A DNA stretch of 5,048 nt, from the NCBI RefSeq assembly GCF_000188295.1, contig NZ_GL831112.1:1093044-1098091 (forward strand), given 5' to 3'. This DNA comes from Streptococcus vestibularis ATCC 49124. GTDB lineage: Bacteria; Bacillota; Bacilli; Lactobacillales; Streptococcaceae. Below the pieces are notes generated by a model, which did no database searches, was not told the DNA's origin, and saw nothing but the letters and a program-made list of their open reading frames with translations. How positions within the stretch are numbered: position 1 is the stretch's first letter; every line of letters begins with the position of its first letter. This document shows, piece after piece, positions 1 to 5,023 of the stretch. The translations under genes were made by a program, and so were the position numbers.

Positions 1-33
1 CATGCCCATTTATGAATCAAAAAGGATTAAAAA

Positions 34-66
34 TAAGACAGTAACTTCGGAATAGCTACTGTCTTA
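34..66. terminator. Bidirectional intrinsic terminator
   Basis: A perfect 10-bp stem, TAAGACAGTA (34-43) with TACTGTCTTA (57-66), closes a 13-nt loop. On the plus strand it is followed by a seven-T run at 71-77. On the minus strand it is followed by TTTTTAAT (complement of 26-33). It can therefore stop a plus-strand gene arriving from the left of the window and act as a backup stop for the minus-strand gene at 170-568. No gene that it terminates on the left can be identified from the 33 bases present. Confidence 0.8.
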
Positions 67-84
67 TCCCTTTTTTTACTTAAA

Positions 85-115
85 GCCTTGATAGACTTGA
101 CAAATGGTAGAAAAG
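85..115 (+). repeat. Copy A of a 31-nt inverted dispersed repeat
   Basis: This stretch matches the reverse complement of 3410-3440 at 28 of 31 positions. The 20 bases from 96 to 115 are identical; the mismatches are at 92, 94 and 95. Read on the plus strand one frame gives LDRLDKW followed by TAG, while copy B gives LDMLDKW followed by TAG. The difference includes a synonymous GAT/GAC change, which hints that both derive from the end of a former reading frame. A TAA immediately upstream (81-83) closes that frame here, so this copy is a remnant. The identity of the parent element is unknown. Confidence 0.7.
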
Positions 116-157
116 ATCCTATTTAAAACATAAACTAAATTTCTTGACATATCAAAA

Positions 158-187
158 GCCGTTAGCAATCTAACGGCAATTTTTTAT
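158..187. terminator. Terminator overlapping the 3' end of the small gene
   Basis: A perfect 8-bp stem, GCCGTTAG (158-165) with CTAACGGC (170-177), has the 4-nt loop CAAT. On the minus strand it is followed by TTTT (complement of 154-157), so it can end transcription of the gene at 170-568, whose last two codons and TAG stop form one arm of the stem. On the plus strand the tract AATTTTTTAT makes it a better terminator in that direction, although no plus-strand gene is visible to its left. Confidence 0.8.
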
Positions 188-568
188 ATCTGAGATAACG
201 TATTCAAGACGGCTATAAAGACCAAGCAATAAGTCATAACTTCGATTTTCGTTCTCTTTCAAAACAGTGTAGACTGTTGTACCGTAACTAAATTCAAAGA
301 AGTCATCTAATTCCTTAAGCCAGTCATCAATAACCCCTAAATTTTGATCGATAATAGCAAATAAACTTGGTTGATACCAGATTGTACCTTCGATATAAAG
401 GTTTTTATCAGATAATTTAGATAGAGATACTTTTAAATCAGCAAGCTCACGTTTAGCAAGATTGGGATCAATCTTGAGATCAAAAAGCAAGCGTGCATCA
501 CGATTAAGAATATTGAGTTCTGCTTGAAGCAGTTGAATATAGTGTATCGCTACTAAATACTGGTTCAT
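170..568 (-). CDS. Small hypothetical protein, 132 aa
   Basis: I do not recognise this protein and assign no function. It begins with ATG at 568-566, preceded by a strong AGGAG ribosome binding site (complement of 575-579) six bases away, and ends with TAG at 172-170. The 132 residues are mixed charged and leucine-rich (LLQAELNIL near residue 14, LADLKVSLSKL near 42, LLLGLYSRLEYVISDI near 113), which suggests a mainly alpha-helical soluble protein. There is no signal peptide, no membrane segment and no evident metal-binding or catalytic motif; the only cysteine is the penultimate residue. It has its own extended -10 promoter and its own terminator, so it appears monocistronic. It lies downstream of adcA in the same orientation but is separated from it by the adcA terminator. 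The good RBS, promoter and terminator make it very likely a real gene. Confidence 0.8.
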   Translation of the reverse strand: MNQYLVAIHYIQLLQAELNILNRDARLLFDLKIDPNLAKRELADLKVSLSKLSDKNLYIEGTIWYQPSLFAIIDQNLGVIDDWLKELDDFFEFSYGTTVYTVLKENENRSYDLLLGLYSRLEYVISDIKNCR

Positions 569-574
569 AGGTCT

Positions 575-611
575 CTCCTGATTATCTGAAAATCATAATA
601 TCATTGTACCA
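575..611 (-). promoter_or_regulatory. Extended -10 promoter and RBS of the small gene
   Basis: Read on the minus strand, TGGTACAAT (complement of 603-611) is an extended -10 element (TGN plus TACAAT). The sequence 16-18 bases upstream of it (TACTTT/CTTTTT) is a poor -35, as is common where a TGN extension is present. The AGGAG ribosome binding site is the complement of 575-579. The implied leader is about 30 nt. No operator or riboswitch is seen between promoter and gene. Confidence 0.6.
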
Positions 612-758
612 CTAAAAGGTGAAAAAAAGTAGTAATTATTTAATAATTTTACATGATTTTCTTAGAAATACTTTTTACATTGAAAGTCTTATTTTAAAAT
701 AATTACACTAGTCATTTTTCTAATATCTTAAGAAATAAATGGCTTTTTTAAAAAATAA
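612..758. other. AT-rich intergenic spacer
   Basis: This spacer separates the small gene's promoter from the adcA terminator. It contains a 15-bp AT palindrome (634-648, AATTATT-T-AATAATT), and its left end (741-758) supplies the U-rich tail of the adcA terminator. No open reading frame with a start and ribosome binding site, RNA gene or operator is apparent. It may represent UP-like AT-rich promoter DNA, but nothing more specific can be supported. Confidence 0.5.
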
Positions 759-781
759 AAATCACTCAAAATGAGTGATTT
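741..781 (-). terminator. adcA intrinsic terminator
   Basis: A 10-bp stem, AAATCACTCA (759-768) with TGAGTGATTT (772-781), has a 3-nt loop. Read on the minus strand it lies 7 nt past the adcA stop codon and is followed by TTTATTTTTT (complement of 749-758), a convincing U-tract. It should end the adcA transcript and keep it separate from the small gene downstream. Confidence 0.85.
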
Positions 782-788
782 AATAACC

Positions 789-2333
789 TTAGTGACTGAC
801 CATTTCTTGTGCAATTTCAAATCCGCTAAGTTTTCCAGGGTAGTAAGTTGGCCAGTTGTCCATTTCTTTTAGAATTTCTTCTTGACTACTATTACCAAAG
901 AAAATATGAAAATGTGCTGCGCTTGTTGGATCTATTTGATGATCAGAAAATTGGACATACTGGTAAGGATTATCTGCTGCTTGACTGTCAGTTGCTGTGA
1001 AGAGATAACGGACACCTTTTTTACCAGAAGCATAAGTCAAAATCTTATAACCATCATAACGATAAGTGTGTGTCACGCTACTTCCATCATTCTTTGTGAA
1101 AGTCATGGTCATCTTTTTACCATCAATAGCAATTTTAGAAACATCTGTTTGATAGCCCTTAGTGTAGTACTCTTTGTATTCTTGTGCGGTTTTATCCTTA
1201 TTCAGTAGAGATTTGTATTCAAATACTTGATCTAAAGTACCATCTTGGAGGTAAGGATAGACCGATTGCCACTTACCAGACCAATCAGAAAGTTCTCTAT
1301 CTTTAACATCTTTGTCATCAAAGTAACCGTTTTGTACTGTTTTCTTGTCATCAATTCCTGTTTCAGGTTGAATAGCTTTACCTTCAACATCTGTTGTTAA
1401 ACGAAGATTCTTTAGGTTCTCAGTCATAACACTGACATAATCTTCACCTTTTTTCAACTGTTCCTTAGTTAGTGATTCAATTGGATTTAAAACTGCTGTC
1501 TTAACTCCTACTTCATTAGCTAAGGTTTTGGCAACGCTACTTGAAGCATTTTCCTCAAAGTAGATATAGTTAATGTCATATTCTTTGACATACTTAGAAA
1601 GGCTAGCAATACGTTTTGCAGATGGATCAGATTCAGCTGAAACACCTGAAATTGGCACTTGGGTCAAACCGTAATCTAAAGCAAGGTAGGCAAAGGCTGC
1701 GTGCTGTGTAACAAAACTCTTCTGTTTTGTATGACTCAATGCTTCCGTATACTCCTTATCCAAAGCTTGTAATTTTTTTAGATATTTTTCTGCGTTGGTC
1801 GTAAATACCGCTTTTTTATCTGGATGTTGAGCAATCAAACCATCTCTAATAGTTTTCACTAATTTTTGAGAACGTTTTGGTGAGAGCCAAACATGGGGAT
1901 CGTACTCATGGTGATGTTCTTCACCACCGTGATCATGATCTTCTTCCTCTGTACCAGGCAAAAGAACCATTCCTTTACTTGCCTCGATAACCTTAGTATT
2001 TTTGGTATTAATGGTTTTCTCAATCTTGGGAACCCATGTTTCCATATTCTCATTTAAGTAGACAAAAGTGTCCGCTTTCTCAATATCAGCAACATTCTTA
2101 GTAGAAGGCTGAAAATCATGGGCCTCACTACCTGCAGGGATAAGATAAGACACCTCTCCCTCATCTCCAACAATCTGCTTGGTGAATTCATAAACAGGGT
2201 AGAAGCTCGTTACAACCTTCAAATCACCATTCCCCTTTGAATCGTGTTGACTAGTCGTATAATAAATACCTGCACTAGCAGCTAGAACAACAGCTGCCAA
2301 TCCTGCTATGCCAAAAATGCGTTTCTTTTTCAT
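789..2333 (-). CDS. adcA: Zinc ABC transporter substrate-binding protein AdcA (ZnuA + ZinT domains)
   Basis: AdcA captures Zn(II) outside the membrane and passes it to the AdcBC permease. The 514-residue length is that of the two-domain streptococcal AdcA. Residues about 38-310 form the cluster A-I (ZnuA-like) domain, with likely zinc ligands H72 (SEAHDF), H147 (DPHVWL), H211 (TQHAAF) and E286 (NPIESL), and a flexible His-rich loop at 132-142 (DHDHGGEEHHH). Residues about 330-514 are the ZinT-like domain, starting at TVQNGYFDD and carrying H465 (FSDHQ), H474 and H476 (HFHIFFG). The start is ATG 2333-2331, with AAAGGA (complement of 2339-2344) at good spacing. The odd point is the N terminus: residues 1-25 form a basic, hydrophobic leader, but the lipobox cysteine expected of this family is absent and the position reads LAAS (S20, codon AGT). 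There is no cysteine in the whole protein. It may be held by an uncleaved leader, or released by signal peptidase I after the ASA at 19-21. Expression is expected to be zinc-repressed through AdcR. Confidence 0.95.
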   Translation of the reverse strand: MKKKRIFGIAGLAAVVLAASAGIYYTTSQHDSKGNGDLKVVTSFYPVYEFTKQIVGDEGEVSYLIPAGSEAHDFQPSTKNVADIEKADTFVYLNENMETWVPKIEKTINTKNTKVIEASKGMVLLPGTEEEDHDHGGEEHHHEYDPHVWLSPKRSQKLVKTIRDGLIAQHPDKKAVFTTNAEKYLKKLQALDKEYTEALSHTKQKSFVTQHAAFAYLALDYGLTQVPISGVSAESDPSAKRIASLSKYVKEYDINYIYFEENASSSVAKTLANEVGVKTAVLNPIESLTKEQLKKGEDYVSVMTENLKNLRLTTDVEGKAIQPETGIDDKKTVQNGYFDDKDVKDRELSDWSGKWQSVYPYLQDGTLDQVFEYKSLLNKDKTAQEYKEYYTKGYQTDVSKIAIDGKKMTMTFTKNDGSSVTHTYRYDGYKILTYASGKKGVRYLFTATDSQAADNPYQYVQFSDHQIDPTSAAHFHIFFGNSSQEEILKEMDNWPTYYPGKLSGFEIAQEMVSH

Positions 2334-2352
2334 GATATTCCTTTCAAAATAC

Positions 2353-2364
2353 TTAACCGGTTAA
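2353..2364. promoter_or_regulatory. AdcR operator 1 (perfect palindrome)
   Basis: TTAACCGGTTAA is a perfect 12-bp palindrome and an exact match to the streptococcal AdcR consensus TTAACYRGTTAA. AdcR is a MarR-family repressor that binds DNA when loaded with zinc. The site lies between the adcA promoter and its RBS, in the transcribed leader, where bound AdcR would block adcA transcription under zinc-replete conditions. Confidence 0.9.
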
Positions 2365-2367
2365 TAG

Positions 2368-2379
2368 TTTACTGGTTAA
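2368..2379. promoter_or_regulatory. AdcR operator 2 (one mismatch)
   Basis: TTTACTGGTTAA matches the consensus TTAACYRGTTAA at all but the third position. Its centre is 15 bp from the centre of operator 1, so the two sites lie roughly one and a half helical turns apart. Its right end abuts the adcA -10 hexamer and it covers the expected transcription start, making it well placed for direct occlusion of RNA polymerase. Confidence 0.75.
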
Positions 2380-2406
2380 GTATATCACATTAATTTTATT
2401 TTGCAA
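2379..2406 (-). promoter_or_regulatory. adcA promoter
   Basis: Read on the minus strand, the -35 is TTGCAA (complement of 2401-2406) and the -10 is TATACT (complement of 2379-2384), with a 16-bp spacer and a TGA extension before the -10. The start of transcription should fall within AdcR operator 2, giving a leader of about 40 nt to the adcA ATG. No riboswitch-like fold is seen in this short leader. Confidence 0.75.
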
Positions 2407-2431
2407 GTCCCTAAATAAAAAAATGAAATAT

Positions 2432-2460
2432 TTCAAAGAGAAAGAATAATTTGATATACT
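2432..2460 (+). promoter_or_regulatory. Promoter of the PrsW-family gene
   Basis: TTCAAA (2432-2437) is a plausible -35, and TGATATACT (2452-2460) is an extended -10 with a 17-bp spacer. The same TGATATACT word forms the -10 of the divergent adcA promoter. The two promoters point away from each other and the AdcR sites lie about 75 bp behind this one, so zinc control of this gene is not indicated. The predicted leader is only about 23 nt. Confidence 0.6.
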
Positions 2461-2489
2461 GGAAGTATCATTTTGAAAGTAGGTTATAC

Positions 2490-3311
2490 ATGGTTCGAAA
2501 ACTAACTCTATATCTTTTTCTATTTTTGTCAGCCATCGGCCTGACCTATGATACACAATCATATACTTCTGGAGCTTTGTCTGGCTCTGCTTATGGAATT
2601 ATCGGGCTATCAACTCTCATTGCTCTCTGCTACATCATTCCAGCAATATTTCTGATTCAGTTCTTAGGCAAGAAATGGCAGGTGAAACCACTTGTTCTCG
2701 TATTTGCTCTAATTGGCGGACTCTTTATTACAGGTTGGTTGGCAGGTTATGCTAATACTTTTTCCCATGAATGGGTGACTGCCCATCTTTCTTCAAAGAA
2801 TTTCTTCTACCGCTTTGAGGATGCTATAATGGCCCCACTGATTGAGGAACCTCTCAAACTAGCAGCATTTATCTTTGCTGTCTATATGATTCCTACAAAA
2901 AGTTACAAAGGACTCTTACTCGTTGCTATTACAGCGGGTCTTGGTTTTCAGATTAGTGAGGATTTTTCATATATCCTTTCAGATTTGCCTGATGGTTTTT
3001 CTTATACGATTTCGGGAATTCTTGGTCGCAGTATTGGGGCAATATCGTCCCACTGGCTTTACACATCCTTCCTTGCTATGGGGCTTGTCTTGATATGGCG
3101 TTCACATCAAAAACTCATTCATCAAAAATATCGTCTTATTGGTATATTCTATGCCTGTGGTGCCTTTGCCTCACACTTTGCTTGGAACTCACCTCTTCGA
3201 ACTTTAGAGAGTGATTTACCATGGGCGTCAGGACTTCTCATTTCACTCAATCTTTTCTTCTTTATTTCGCTTTATCAGCTCCTCTCAAAACTGGATAAAG
3301 AAAACAAATAA
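2490..3311 (+). CDS. PrsW-family intramembrane protease
   Basis: This is a polytopic membrane protein of 273 residues with the PrsW protease signature. Family motifs in order are EExxK at 119-123 (EEPLK), GFxxxE at 152-157 (GFQISE), a histidine at 188 (SSHWLY) and a second histidine at 229 (SHFAWN). The paired glutamates and the histidines are the conserved active-site residues of the family, so the enzyme looks intact. Hydrophobic segments lie at about 5-20, 34-58, 66-86, 124-134, 141-154, 182-204, 217-232 and 247-266. I chose ATG 2490 because it follows the promoter and a weak AGTAGG site (2478-2483). An in-frame TTG at 2451 lies inside the promoter's extended -10 region and would add 13 unlikely residues. 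In Bacillus subtilis, PrsW cleaves the anti-sigma factor RsiW. No sigma/anti-sigma pair is seen here, so the substrate is unknown and I give no gene symbol. No strong terminator follows; IS3 debris begins 32 nt after the stop. Confidence 0.85.
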   Translation: MVRKLTLYLFLFLSAIGLTYDTQSYTSGALSGSAYGIIGLSTLIALCYIIPAIFLIQFLGKKWQVKPLVLVFALIGGLFITGWLAGYANTFSHEWVTAHLSSKNFFYRFEDAIMAPLIEEPLKLAAFIFAVYMIPTKSYKGLLLVAITAGLGFQISEDFSYILSDLPDGFSYTISGILGRSIGAISSHWLYTSFLAMGLVLIWRSHQKLIHQKYRLIGIFYACGAFASHFAWNSPLRTLESDLPWASGLLISLNLFFFISLYQLLSKLDKENK

Positions 3312-3342
3312 TGTTTATACTACGAAAAAAGCCTTTTTGTAC

Positions 3343-3413
3343 TGACCCCAAAAAGTTAGACAATTAATTTATCCGAAGGATTTAGTTCTGTATTGCGCAG
3401 GACTAAGTCCTTT
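3343..3413 (-). mobile_element. IS3-family (IS150-like) terminal fragment
   Basis: TGACCCCAAAAAGTTAGACA (3343-3362) is a typical terminal inverted repeat of IS150-group IS3 elements in streptococci and lactococci. Reading inward on the minus strand, it is preceded by the end of the transposase gene. Only this 71-bp right end is present. The matching left end and the rest of the transposase are absent from the window, and the fragment stops abruptly near 3413 where the 31-nt repeat begins. The remnant indicates an old insertion later broken by deletion or by another insertion. Confidence 0.8.
3369..3413 (-). pseudogene. Last 14 codons of IS3-family transposase OrfB
   Basis: The minus strand from 3413 encodes KGLSPAQYRTKSFG followed by TAA (3371-3369). 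KGLSPxQYRTKS is the characteristic C-terminal tail of the DDE transposase (OrfB) of IS150-group elements. Codons upstream of the lysine no longer match: the frame continues as TNGR into the unrelated 31-nt repeat. The gene is therefore a dead 3' stub with no catalytic residues. Confidence 0.8.
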
Positions 3414-3440
3414 TCTACCATTTGTCAAGCATGTCAAGGC
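3410..3440 (-). repeat. Copy B of the 31-nt inverted dispersed repeat
   Basis: This is the reverse complement of 85-115 with three mismatches. It overlaps the IS3 remnant by only about four bases (AAAG). On the minus strand it closes an open frame of about 50 codons running from roughly 3565 to the TAG at 3417-3415, ending LDMLDKW. That frame has no convincing start or RBS, so I do not call it a gene. The copy sits at the presumed outer edge of the IS110 element. Confidence 0.7.
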
Positions 3441-3448
3441 ATTTGATG

Positions 3449-3509
3449 AAAAATAGTTTGAATTCCATAGTCAAACTAAGGAATTTGTCTATTTTTGAAC
3501 TAAGGTTCA
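3449..3509. other. Hairpin-rich non-coding segment
   Basis: Two alternative folds compete here. One pairs AAAAATAG (3449-3456) with CTATTTTT (3489-3496), continued by GAATTCC (3460-3466) with GGAATTT (3480-3486). The other is a perfect 8-bp hairpin of TAGTTTGA (3454-3461) with TCAAACTA (3471-3478). A third small hairpin, TGAAC/GTTCA (3496-3500, 3505-3509), follows. AACTAAGG also occurs twice as a direct repeat (3474-3481 and 3498-3505). No gene is evident. This may be the right-end non-coding DNA of the IS110 element or host DNA next to it. Confidence 0.5.
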
Positions 3510-3526
3510 GTGTAAAAAGTGTACGC

Positions 3527-3567
3527 AAAAACAACGCCTTATCTAGTGATTTTTTTGATAAGGTGTT
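3527..3567 (-). terminator. Terminator of the IS110 transposase gene
   Basis: On the minus strand an imperfect stem (AACACCTTATC with GATAAGGCGTT, 3567-3557 with 3543-3533, one A-C mismatch) has a 13-nt loop and begins 24 nt after the transposase stop codon. It is followed by G and a five-T run (complement of 3527-3531). This fits an intrinsic terminator for the transposase transcript. Confidence 0.6.
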
Positions 3568-3590
3568 ACAATCATATGGCATAAACAATT

Positions 3591-4793
3591 TTACCGATTT
3601 TGGGTAGAAGTATAATCGTAAAGTTTGTTATGCGTTATGAGGTAATACATTGTTCTAATGAGACGATGTATAGAGGCAATCGTGTGTGGTTTGGTTGAAG
3701 TCACTTGCGATTGTCTTTTTCGTTTCTCATAAAAGTCAGCGATATGGCAAGCATTGGTATGACTAGCTGAAGCGATGTTTTGAATGCACTTGAACAAGAT
3801 TTTTCTGGCATAGGGATTACCTCGTTTAGTGATGTGTTCCTTGGCGAGAAAGTTCCCAGATTCATAGTGTCTCAGATCAATGCCGATAAAAGCATTGATT
3901 TGATTGGCAGAGTGAAATCGACGAATGTCACCAAGTTCACCAATAATGCTTGTCGCTGTGGTTTCAGCTATTCCAGGAATAGAGAGAAGAATCTCGTATT
4001 CTGGCAAAGGTTGAGCCAATGTTATCATCTCCTCTAAAACACTTTGTCTATATTCAGAAAGCCTAAGTAACTCCCCTGCATAGTATTTGACCTCTTCCAT
4101 CATTGGAGAGGTTTTCTTGACCGCACAATAAGAATGATTAGCTAGTTTTGTAAGCTTATCTACTAAGTAAGTCACACGTTTTTCAGAGATGCGTTTTGAT
4201 GTAGACTGACGGATGATAGCTCTTAATGCGGCGTCATCTAACTCCAGTACAAAACTATTACATGGAAAAGCCATGACCAAGTTCCAATATTGTTTCCCAG
4301 TTGGTGACGACAAGATGTTTTCCAATTCAGGAAAAGTGACCTGTAAAACCTTGTGCAGGCGGTTTTTAGAGCAGACAATATCCTCAGTAAGATTCTGATA
4401 GAAACGGCTGAGGTCGCGTAATTCTTGATAAAGCGCTTCTTGGACATAGCTTGGTTTACGATTGAGGATGAACTGAGACGTAGCTAGTTTTTCAGCGTCA
4501 ATCTTATCGGTTTTACGCACTCGCAAGCTATCTAATTGTTTCTTGGATTCTAAGGGATTGAGCCGTATATAAGCGTAACTATTATCCTCAAAGAAGGCCT
4601 GAAGACGACGAGAATAGACACCAGTCGCCTCAAATACAATCTCTGGTTGGTAAACAGTTCTCAAATCCCCAAGTAGTCGATTAAATCCGATGGCATCATT
4701 GGGTATGGTATAGCCATGTATTTTCTCTCCATTGACCAAGATGGCCACTTCTGAACTTGCTTTACTCACGTCAATCCCAAAAATTACTCGCAT
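3591..4793 (-). CDS. IS110-family transposase (DEDD recombinase), 400 aa
   Basis: IS110-family recombinases move circular DNA intermediates using a RuvC-like DEDD domain together with a C-terminal serine-bearing Tnp domain. The N-terminal domain has D8 (GIDVSK), E55 (FEATGVY), and D96 and D99 (KTDKIDAEKLA), completing the tetrad. A central helical region runs from about 120 to 260. The C-terminal Tnp_IS116/IS110/IS902 domain runs from about 265 to 345, with the SIPGIAETTATSIIGELGDI helix-hairpin-helix-like segment at 271-290, then YESGNF with S312 as the likely nucleophile, then ITKRGNPYARK. All catalytic positions are present and there is no frameshift, so the enzyme is probably functional. 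The start is ATG 4793-4791, with an AGAGGT RBS (complement of 4800-4805) 6 nt away. The frame is open for 50 more codons to an ATG at 4943, but that start has no RBS and its codons run through the structured leader, so I reject it. Stop is TAA 3593-3591. The exact IS name is not known to me. Confidence 0.93.
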   Translation of the reverse strand: MRVIFGIDVSKASSEVAILVNGEKIHGYTIPNDAIGFNRLLGDLRTVYQPEIVFEATGVYSRRLQAFFEDNSYAYIRLNPLESKKQLDSLRVRKTDKIDAEKLATSQFILNRKPSYVQEALYQELRDLSRFYQNLTEDIVCSKNRLHKVLQVTFPELENILSSPTGKQYWNLVMAFPCNSFVLELDDAALRAIIRQSTSKRISEKRVTYLVDKLTKLANHSYCAVKKTSPMMEEVKYYAGELLRLSEYRQSVLEEMITLAQPLPEYEILLSIPGIAETTATSIIGELGDIRRFHSANQINAFIGIDLRHYESGNFLAKEHITKRGNPYARKILFKCIQNIASASHTNACHIADFYEKRKRQSQVTSTKPHTIASIHRLIRTMYYLITHNKLYDYTSTQNR

Positions 4794-4887
4794 GATATTA
4801 CCTCTTTGTCTTGAATGATTCCTTGCTTTAGTGATGTCATTTTCAATACTCGACGTTTTTCGTCCCACATACTTTGATAACATTCTT

Positions 4888-4961
4888 ACTAAAACAGGTG
4901 TCTTGCCAGTTTTAGTTACGACGTCTAGCGCCAAAGGACTCATCGACTTAACAAGACACCT
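4888..4961 (-). ncRNA. Candidate IS110 bridge RNA loop
   Basis: On the minus strand a perfect 10-bp stem, AGGTGTCTTG with CAAGACACCT (4961-4952 with 4905-4896), closes a 46-nt loop. Within it a shorter helix CGATG/CGTCG (4945-4941 and 4923-4919, one G-U pair) leaves an asymmetric internal loop with strands TTAAGT and TAACTAAAACTGG. A stem bearing an internal loop upstream of an IS110-group recombinase is the known layout of bridge RNAs, whose loop strands base-pair with donor or target DNA. The ACTAAAAC in the 3' loop strand also occurs at 5042-5035. This is inference from position and fold: no promoter is firmly identified, and the full RNA could extend across the hairpin at 4983-5023. Confidence 0.5.
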
Positions 4962-4977
4962 CTACTTTAACATAACG

Positions 4978-5023
4978 AAAAAAGTAGTGAGTACTTTCTC
5001 CCGTCGGAGATTTCCTCACTACT
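4978..5023 (-). terminator. Leader hairpin with U-tract upstream of the IS110 gene
   Basis: On the minus strand a perfect 9-bp stem, AGTAGTGAG with CTCACTACT (5023-5015 and 4991-4983), encloses a small internal loop and a second perfect 5-bp hairpin TCTCC-GACG-GGAGA (5010-4997). It is followed by a six-T run (complement of 4978-4983). It has the form of an intrinsic terminator that would block read-through from outside into the transposase gene. It could equally be the 5' stem-loop of the element's bridge RNA, since such a stem-loop precedes the guide loops in IS621. The two roles are not exclusive. Confidence 0.65.

Noticed and set aside
1..33. Tail of a plus-strand gene entering from the left (HAHL-stop or other frames)
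   Set aside because: The terminator at 34-66 implies an upstream gene, but all three frames close within 55 bases and too few codons are present to choose between them.
882..1208. Plus-strand open frame of 108 codons
   Set aside because: It is antisense to adcA, has no RBS or promoter, and its composition is that of a shadow frame.
1916..1943. Short repeat-like GAT/CAT-rich stretch inside adcA
   Set aside because: It encodes the His/Asp/Glu-rich zinc loop normal for AdcA and is not an independent repeat.
2451..2489. Upstream TTG start for the PrsW-family gene
   Set aside because: The TTG lies within the predicted promoter's extended -10 region and would add a non-hydrophobic, atypical 13-residue leader; ATG 2490 opens directly into the first membrane segment.
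3322..3340. Terminator for the PrsW-family gene (AAAAAA-GCC-TTTTT)
   Set aside because: The stem would be almost only A-T pairs with a bulge and no U-tract beyond it. It may be half of a terminator broken by the IS3 insertion, but it cannot be supported as functional.
3422..3607. Plus-strand open frame of 61 codons across the hairpin-rich segment
   Set aside because: No RBS precedes the start, it runs through the transposase terminator hairpin and into the antisense of the transposase end. It could be a small gene, but nothing supports it.
4794..4943. N-terminal 50-codon extension of the IS110 transposase to ATG 4943
   Set aside because: The upstream ATG has no RBS, the extension is not typical of the family (which starts just before the GIDVSK motif), and its codons coincide with the stem-loop of the leader. 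ATG 4793 has a good RBS.
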